NCBI GenBank assembly: GCA_016710625.1
Contig: JADJVK010000020.1
Location: forward strand, 1 to 64,000
Length of the DNA stretch: 64,000 nt
Direction: 5' to 3'
Source: Saprospiraceae bacterium
GTDB taxonomy: Bacteria > Bacteroidota > Bacteroidia > Chitinophagales > Saprospiraceae
Shown here: positions 58,832-64,000 of the stretch, one piece after another
Layout: each line of letters opens with the position of its first letter
How positions within the stretch are numbered: the first letter of the stretch is position 1
The notes under the pieces: generated by a model
Told to the model about the DNA's origin: nothing
Databases searched by the model: none
What the model saw: only the letters and a program-made list of their open reading frames with translations
Position numbers and translations under genes: made by a program

Positions 58832-59851
58832 TTAATCGTTTTCAAAAACAACTACTCTTTCTGATGGGACACCTTCTAAAGTTTCATAAGGTCCCATATT
58901 ACTATATTTTTCTATTCTTTGTTTTAATAATTCTTTTATTGGAATTTCTTGAAGTTCTAAAAGTGTCTTTTTAAGGTGTTTTTTTAAGATTTTTGCCATT
59001 TCTTCAGGGTTAGATTGAGCTCCACCCGTTGGTTCTTTGATTATTCCATCAATTAATCCGAAAGAAAACATATCGTCGGATGTTAACTTCAATGCTTCGG
59101 CAGCTTTTTCTTTATGATCCCAGCTATGCCACAAAATTGAAGAACAAGATTCTGGAGAAATTACGGAATACCAAGTATATTCCATCATAAACACTCGATC
59201 TCCCAAACCAATACCAATGGCTCCGCCAGACGCTCCTTCACCAATCACCACACAGATAATTGGCACTTTCAGCTTTGCCATTTCAAACAAATTTCTAGCA
59301 ATTGCTTCACCTTGTCCTCTTTCTTCAGCTTCCAATCCGCAATATGCACCTGGAGTATCGATTAAGGTAATTACTGGAAAATTAAATCTTTCTGCAATTT
59401 TCATCAATCTCAGTGCCTTCCTATACCCTTCTGGGTTGGACATTCCAAAATTACGATATTGTCTTGTTTTGGTATTTGTTCCTTTTTGATGACCAATTAC
59501 CATAACTGTCTGACCCTCAAGAGTTGCTAATCCTCCAACTATTGCTTTATCGTCAGCAAAGTATCTATCTCCATGTAATTCAACAAATTTCTTAAAAATC
59601 TGATTGATATAAAATAGAGAATACGGTCTTTCAGGGTGTCTTGAAAGCTGAACTTTTTCCCAACCATTTAGATTGGCATATATTTCTTTCCTTTTGTTTT
59701 TGATTTTAACCTCTAATTCTTTGACCATTTCGGCAACATCAATGCCGCTTTGTTCGCCAATTTGATTCACTTTTTCCAATTGGTCATATAAGACTTCCAA
59801 AGGTTTTTCAAATTCGAGAAATACCATATCAATATTATTTAATGATTTCAA
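58832..59851 (-). CDS. accA: Acetyl-CoA carboxylase carboxyltransferase subunit alpha
   Basis: 339 aa, clean. With AccD it transfers CO2 from biotin to acetyl-CoA to make malonyl-CoA for fatty acid synthesis. FLEFEKPLEVLYDQLEKV opens the protein; VQLSRHPERPYSLFYI, FVELHGDRYFADDKAIVGG, TLIDTPGAYCGLEAEERGQG and GEGASGGAIGIGLGDRV are family signatures. SVISPESCSSILWHS lies in the active-site region. First gene of the accA, DUF6913-like and dapA operon. Confidence 0.97.
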   Translation of the reverse strand: MKSLNNIDMVFLEFEKPLEVLYDQLEKVNQIGEQSGIDVAEMVKELEVKIKNKRKEIYANLNGWEKVQLSRHPERPYSLFYINQIFKKFVELHGDRYFADDKAIVGGLATLEGQTVMVIGHQKGTNTKTRQYRNFGMSNPEGYRKALRLMKIAERFNFPVITLIDTPGAYCGLEAEERGQGEAIARNLFEMAKLKVPIICVVIGEGASGGAIGIGLGDRVFMMEYTWYSVISPESCSSILWHSWDHKEKAAEALKLTSDDMFSFGLIDGIIKEPTGGAQSNPEEMAKILKKHLKKTLLELQEIPIKELLKQRIEKYSNMGPYETLEGVPSERVVVFEND

Positions 59852-60017
59852 GAAATAAACTGCTAAGGTAGTGAGTCCAACTCAGTTATCTAGCATTCTG
59901 AATAAATTTTATAAAAAAAGTATTTTTTTTTGCAAAAAAATTTTGATAATAAAAAAAATGGTTAGATATTTGCATCGCTTTTGTAAGAAAGCAGCTAATT
60001 AGAAGTAATTAGTTTTT

Positions 60018-60091
60018 GGATCGGTAGTTCAGTTGGTTAGAATGCCGCCCTGTCACGGCGGAGGTCGCGGGTTCGAGTCCCGTCCGGTCCG
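60018..60091 (+). tRNA. tRNA-Asp (GTC)
   Basis: Acceptor stem GGATCGG pairs with CCGGTCC (one T-G pair), discriminator G. D-arm GTTCAGTTGGTTAGAAT, anticodon stem CCGCC/GGCGG with loop CTGTCAC (anticodon GTC), and T-arm GCGGGTTCGAGTCCCGT. 74 nt, no CCA encoded. Confidence 0.96.
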
Positions 60092-60097
60092 CTAACC

Positions 60098-60138
60098 AAA
60101 AAGGTCTTTTTTCATCTTAGATGAATTTCTGCCTTTTT
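60098..60138 (+). terminator. Terminator after tRNA-Asp
   Basis: AAAAAGG (60098-60104) pairs with CCTTTTT (60132-60138), enclosing TTCATC-TTA-GATGAA. It lies 6 bases after the tRNA. Confidence 0.65.
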
Positions 60139-60245
60139 ATTCCTAAACTTTTATTTTTATTTTAAATAATTTTGGAAAACACTACTTCTGTCGATTCTAT
60201 CTATTAAATTTCCTATCTTTACTTCAAACTATATTTGAGATTCTT

Positions 60246-62879
60246 ATGCAATTAAAATCTTTCATTATATTATTGTTTTGCTATTTTCAAACGGTTAGTA
60301 ATTTGTATTGCCAAATTAATTTTCCTTATAAAAACAAAAAAAACACAATAAACGAGAGAGTGGAGGATTTGATTTTAAGAATGAGTCCAGAAGAAAAATT
60401 TTGGCAACTTTTTATGATTGCTGGCGACAATAGCAATCCGAAGGAAGATTATAAAAATGGAATTTTCGGTTTTCAAGTAAATACTACTAAAACGGATAAT
60501 GAGCAAATACTTAATTACTCAGACCGAAAAGAAAAGCATATTCAAATTAAACAATTCAATTCCATACAAAAATATTTTATTGATAGTACGAGACTCGGCA
60601 TTCCAGTTGTTTTTTTTGATGAAGCATTGCATGGATTGGTCAGAAAAGATGCAATTGCTTTCCCTCAATCTATTGGATTGGCAGCCACTTTCGATAGAAA
60701 GCTGATGCATCAAGTATCGGCAAGTATTGCAACAGATTGTAAATCAAGAGGAATTAGGCAAATTTTATCTCCAGTAGTCAACCTTGGAACGGATGTTCGA
60801 TGGGGCAGAATGGAAGAAACCTATGGCGAAGATCCCTATTTAGTGAGTGAAATGAGTGTGCAATATGTAAAATCTTTTGAAGAAATGGGGATTATTACGA
60901 CCCCCAAACATTTTGTAGTGAATCATGGCGATGGCGGAAAGGACAGTTACCCCATTCATTTTAGCAAACGATTTTTAGACGAGACATACTTTGTTCCTTT
61001 TAAAGCATGTATTGAACGAGGTGGTTCCAGAAGTATCATGACAGCCTATAATTCTTTTGATGGAAGCCCATGTTCAGCAAATAATTGGTTGCTGAATGAT
61101 ATCCTGAAAAATGAATGGGGTTTTAAAGGTTTTGTGATTTCTGATGCTAGTGGGACAGGAGGAGCGAATGTGTTGCATTACACCGCAAAAAATTACCAAG
61201 ATGCAGGAAAGAAAGCCGTTGAAAATGGACTAGACGTCATATTTCAAACGGATTATAACCATTACAAGCTTTTCCAACCTCCTTTTTTAGATGGTACTAT
61301 TGACCAAAAAATTATTGATAATGCAGTAAAAAGGGTACTTAGGGCAAAATTTGAATTGGGATTGTTTGATAATCCTTATATTTCGGAAAACATTGACCCA
61401 TTACATGCCTCTGACCCATTAGCAATTGCAAAAAAAGCTGCTTTGGAATCCTTCGTTTTACTCAAAAACAAAAATGAGCTTTTACCTCTTTCTTCCAATA
61501 AAAAAATAGCGTTGATTGGCGAAGATGCTGCAACTGTAAGATTGGGTGGTTATAGTGGGCCCGGGCATCAAAATATATCAATTTTGGAAGGGCTAAAACA
61601 ATTTTTTGTTGAAAAAATAAGTTATCACCCCGGTTGTGGTAGAAAAAGCCAAGAATGGAAAACCTTCCCAACTGAATTTATACCAAATGGATTCAAAGCC
61701 AATTATTACAATAATATTGCATTCGAAAATCAGCCGATTTTACAAAGAATGGATAAAAATATTGACTTCGATTGGTCTTTATTTGCTCCCGATCCAATAG
61801 TGAACAACTCTTTTTATAGTGCCATTTGGGAAGGTGATATTTTTGTAAACCAGCAAGAAGAAGGTTTTATCGGCATCAAAGGAAATGACGGATACAAATT
61901 ATATATTGACCAACAATTAATGATAGACAGATGGGATGAAACCTATTTTAACACAACTTTTTCTACCCAGAAACTAAATCCATTTCAGAAATATCATATA
62001 AAACTATTATTTAAATCGCCAACTGGCAATTCGAAAATCCAACTCATTTGGAAGAGTGTTGCTAAAAATAATGCTTTCCAAAAAATAGCCGAAGCAAGAA
62101 AAGTAGTTGAACAAAATGATGTTGCAGTAGTTGTTGTAGGAATAGAAGAAGGAGAATTTCAAGATAGAAGTTCCCTAAAACTTCCAGGAAAACAAGAGTC
62201 TTTGATTCTTGAAATAGCAAAAACGGGGAAGCCTGTCATTGTGCTTATTTCTGGAGGTAGTGCAGTGAATATGCAAAATTGGATGGATTCTGTAGGGACC
62301 ATTGCTCAAATTTGGTACCCTGGCGAACAAGGTGGGCATGCAATTGCAGATATTCTTTTGGGGAAATACAATCCAGCTGGTCGATTGCCCTTTTCCTATC
62401 CACTTCACGAAGGTCATTTACCTTACAACTATAATCACCAACCTACAGGAAGAGGAGATGACTATATTTCAGAAAGTGGGCTTCCGCTTTTCCCGTTTGG
62501 CTATGGTCTCAGCTACACAAAATTTGAGTATAAAAATTTGAAAATCAATAAACAACATTATAAAATAGGCGAAAATGTTGATTTGGAATTTGAGGTTACC
62601 AATGTTGGAAAATATGATGGAGAGGAAGTGGTGCAGTTATATATTCGGGACGAGCTTTCCTCTTTGGCTCGACCCATTCTGGAGCTAAAAGAATTTGAAA
62701 GAATCACCATTCCGAAAGGAGAAACTAAAAAAGTTAAATTTGAATTAACACCTGCCACATTCAAGATGTTAAATATTAATAATGAACATATTATAGAGCC
62801 TGGCACTTTTAAAATAATGATAGGAAGCTCTTCAAGAGATATAAGATTGATGGATAAAATAGAATTTCTTGCGGAATAA
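60246..62879 (+). CDS. Glycoside hydrolase family 3 with PA14 insert (beta-glucosidase/xylosidase type)
   Basis: 877 aa, clean. Signal peptide (IILLFCYFQTVSNLYCQ). GH3 TIM-barrel domain: FDEALHGLVR, VNLGTDVRWGRMEETYGEDP, TTPKHFVVNHGDGG, and the nucleophile loop GFKGFVISDASG with Asp300. GH3 C-terminal domain: KKIALIGEDAATVRLGGYS and IWYPGEQGGHAIADILLGKY. A PA14 domain is inserted (about 480-610: GFIGIKGNDGYKLYIDQQL). Fibronectin-III-like end: DGEEVVQLYIRDELSSL. Works in the periplasm on beta-linked sugars; the PA14 domain probably binds longer glycans. Stands between the tRNA and pgk. Confidence 0.95.
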   Translation: MQLKSFIILLFCYFQTVSNLYCQINFPYKNKKNTINERVEDLILRMSPEEKFWQLFMIAGDNSNPKEDYKNGIFGFQVNTTKTDNEQILNYSDRKEKHIQIKQFNSIQKYFIDSTRLGIPVVFFDEALHGLVRKDAIAFPQSIGLAATFDRKLMHQVSASIATDCKSRGIRQILSPVVNLGTDVRWGRMEETYGEDPYLVSEMSVQYVKSFEEMGIITTPKHFVVNHGDGGKDSYPIHFSKRFLDETYFVPFKACIERGGSRSIMTAYNSFDGSPCSANNWLLNDILKNEWGFKGFVISDASGTGGANVLHYTAKNYQDAGKKAVENGLDVIFQTDYNHYKLFQPPFLDGTIDQKIIDNAVKRVLRAKFELGLFDNPYISENIDPLHASDPLAIAKKAALESFVLLKNKNELLPLSSNKKIALIGEDAATVRLGGYSGPGHQNISILEGLKQFFVEKISYHPGCGRKSQEWKTFPTEFIPNGFKANYYNNIAFENQPILQRMDKNIDFDWSLFAPDPIVNNSFYSAIWEGDIFVNQQEEGFIGIKGNDGYKLYIDQQLMIDRWDETYFNTTFSTQKLNPFQKYHIKLLFKSPTGNSKIQLIWKSVAKNNAFQKIAEARKVVEQNDVAVVVVGIEEGEFQDRSSLKLPGKQESLILEIAKTGKPVIVLISGGSAVNMQNWMDSVGTIAQIWYPGEQGGHAIADILLGKYNPAGRLPFSYPLHEGHLPYNYNHQPTGRGDDYISESGLPLFPFGYGLSYTKFEYKNLKINKQHYKIGENVDLEFEVTNVGKYDGEEVVQLYIRDELSSLARPILELKEFERITIPKGETKKVKFELTPATFKMLNINNEHIIEPGTFKIMIGSSSRDIRLMDKIEFLAE

Positions 62880-62921
62880 ATAGCTAATTTTTGCTATATT
62901 TATGCCATAAAAATAATTATA

Positions 62922-64000
62922 ATGAATATCAATTTCAAGGATAAAAAAGCACTAGTCAGAGTTGACTTTAATGTGCCTTTAGATAAAAGCTATCAGATAA
63001 CAGATGACACTAGAATTAAAGCGGCGATTCCGACTTTGAAGAAAATTCTTAATGATGGAGGCTCCATTATTCTCATGTCGCATCTGGGCAGACCGCTAGA
63101 AAAATTAAATGCTGATGGAACTATAAATAAAGAAAAATTCACTTTACACCATTTGGTGAACCATATTTCTGAATTGTTAGGCACTACTGTTCAATTCGCT
63201 GAAGATTGTAAAAATGCAGGGGAGCAAGCAAAGAATTTAAAAAATGGAGAAGTGCTGTTGCTTGAAAATACAAGATTTTACCCAGAAGAAGAAGCTGGAG
63301 ATGAAGCATTTTCAAAACAATTGGCAAGTTATGGCGATATTTATGTAAACGATGCTTTTGGAACAGCACATAGAGCACATGCCTCTACGACAGTAGTTGC
63401 TCATTATTTCGATAAAAACCACAAATGCTTTGGTTATTTGATGGAAGCTGAAGTAAAAAACGCTACAAAAGTGATGAATCATCCTGACAGACCTTTGACA
63501 GCGATCATTGGTGGAGCAAAAGTTTCTGACAAAATATTACTCTTAGAAAAATTATTGGATGTTGCAGATAATATCATTGTAGGCGGTGGTATGGCTTACA
63601 CTTTTATGAGGGCAATGGGTGGAAACACTGGGAATTCGTTGGTTGAGGAAGATAGAATTGAATTGGCGAAGGAAATTATGGAAAAAGCAAAAAGTAAGGG
63701 TAAAAATTTAGCCTTACCAGTTGATTCCAAAATTGCAGATGCCTTTAGCAATGAAGCAAATCAAAAATTTGCTGAAAGCAACCAAATCGAAAGTGGTTGG
63801 ATGGGATTAGATATTGGACCCAAAGCTATTGCTGCATTTTCTTCAATTATTGAAAATTCAAAAACAATACTTTGGAATGGTCCAATGGGTGTATTTGAAA
63901 TGCCTAATTTTGCAACTGGGACAAGGTCTATTGCAGAATCAATTGCCAAATCGACTGCAAATGGGGCATTTTCATTAATCGGGGGAGGCGACTCTGTGGC
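62922..64000 (+). CDS. pgk: Phosphoglycerate kinase (3' end outside the window)
   Basis: Transfers phosphate from 1,3-bisphosphoglycerate to ADP in glycolysis. From ATG 62922 it reads MNINFKDKKALVRVDFNVPL, with TDDTRIKAAIPTL, LMSHLGRP, LLENTRFYPEEEAG, VNDAFGTAHRAHAS, IGGAKVSDKI, LWNGPMGVFE and, at the window edge, SLIGGGDSV. About 359 codons are visible of an expected 395 or so, so only the last 35 or so are missing. The gene lies 42 bases after the glycosidase stop. No frame damage. Confidence 0.97.
   Translation, partial: MNINFKDKKALVRVDFNVPLDKSYQITDDTRIKAAIPTLKKILNDGGSIILMSHLGRPLEKLNADGTINKEKFTLHHLVNHISELLGTTVQFAEDCKNAGEQAKNLKNGEVLLLENTRFYPEEEAGDEAFSKQLASYGDIYVNDAFGTAHRAHASTTVVAHYFDKNHKCFGYLMEAEVKNATKVMNHPDRPLTAIIGGAKVSDKILLLEKLLDVADNIIVGGGMAYTFMRAMGGNTGNSLVEEDRIELAKEIMEKAKSKGKNLALPVDSKIADAFSNEANQKFAESNQIESGWMGLDIGPKAIAAFSSIIENSKTILWNGPMGVFEMPNFATGTRSIAESIAKSTANGAFSLIGGGDSV

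Overview
The window is AT-rich (about one third G+C by eye) and reads as a Bacteroidota chromosome fragment, probably of the Saprospiria/Chitinophagia type. The evidence is type IX secretion (T9SS) sorting domains, a PorP/SprF protein next to an OmpA/PD40 protein, Bacteroidota-type -7 boxes (TAnnTTTG) before several genes, and typical housekeeping genes (ffh, purA, accA, dapA, pgk, a class A penicillin-binding protein, tRNA-Asp). The exact lineage cannot be fixed from sequence reading alone.

Layout. 0-7 kb: a restriction-nuclease-like protein, a Fic protein with its own inverted repeat, a beta-helix-like lipoprotein, an orphan PAAR-like protein, then purA and ffh. 7-17 kb: T9SS cargo, including a multi-kilobase calcium-repeat adhesin with a type B (CHU_C) sorting domain, followed by its PorP/SprF and OmpA partners. 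17-20 kb: an AT-rich region with spaced palindromes, then an AAA ATPase plus DUF4276-like pair that resembles an anti-phage module. 20-23 kb: a porin, Rieske and di-haem oxidoreductase operon. 23-27 kb: two response regulators, a histidine kinase and small unknown genes. 28-34.6 kb: a five-gene heavy-metal RND efflux operon containing a di-haem lipoprotein. 35-49 kb: an accessory island of large cargo or toxin-like proteins interleaved with a two-component system. 49-64 kb: clean housekeeping genes.

The most interesting region is 35-49 kb. Four otherwise unrelated proteins carry the same short leader motif at exactly the same place: Ser31-x-Pro33-Ala34-[PV]-x-[LV]-[QS]-[LFY]39. They are a DUF4157 protein, a glycine-zipper protein, a peptidoglycan-binding/annexin-like/HExxH protein, and a giant repeat-containing polymorphic-toxin-like protein. 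This looks like an N-terminal export or packaging signal, possibly for a contractile injection system encoded elsewhere. The HExxH gene overlaps a lipoprotein gene that could be its immunity protein. A propeller-type sensor kinase and a LuxR-type regulator flank the giant gene, and a perfect 20-bp palindrome lies before it.

Quality warning. Many genes from 0 to about 47 kb are broken by single-base indels, often in homopolymers, and these include essential genes such as ffh and purA. From 49 kb onward there are essentially none. I treat the breaks as consensus errors and give whole-gene coordinates, with the intact reading-frame pieces in the evidence.
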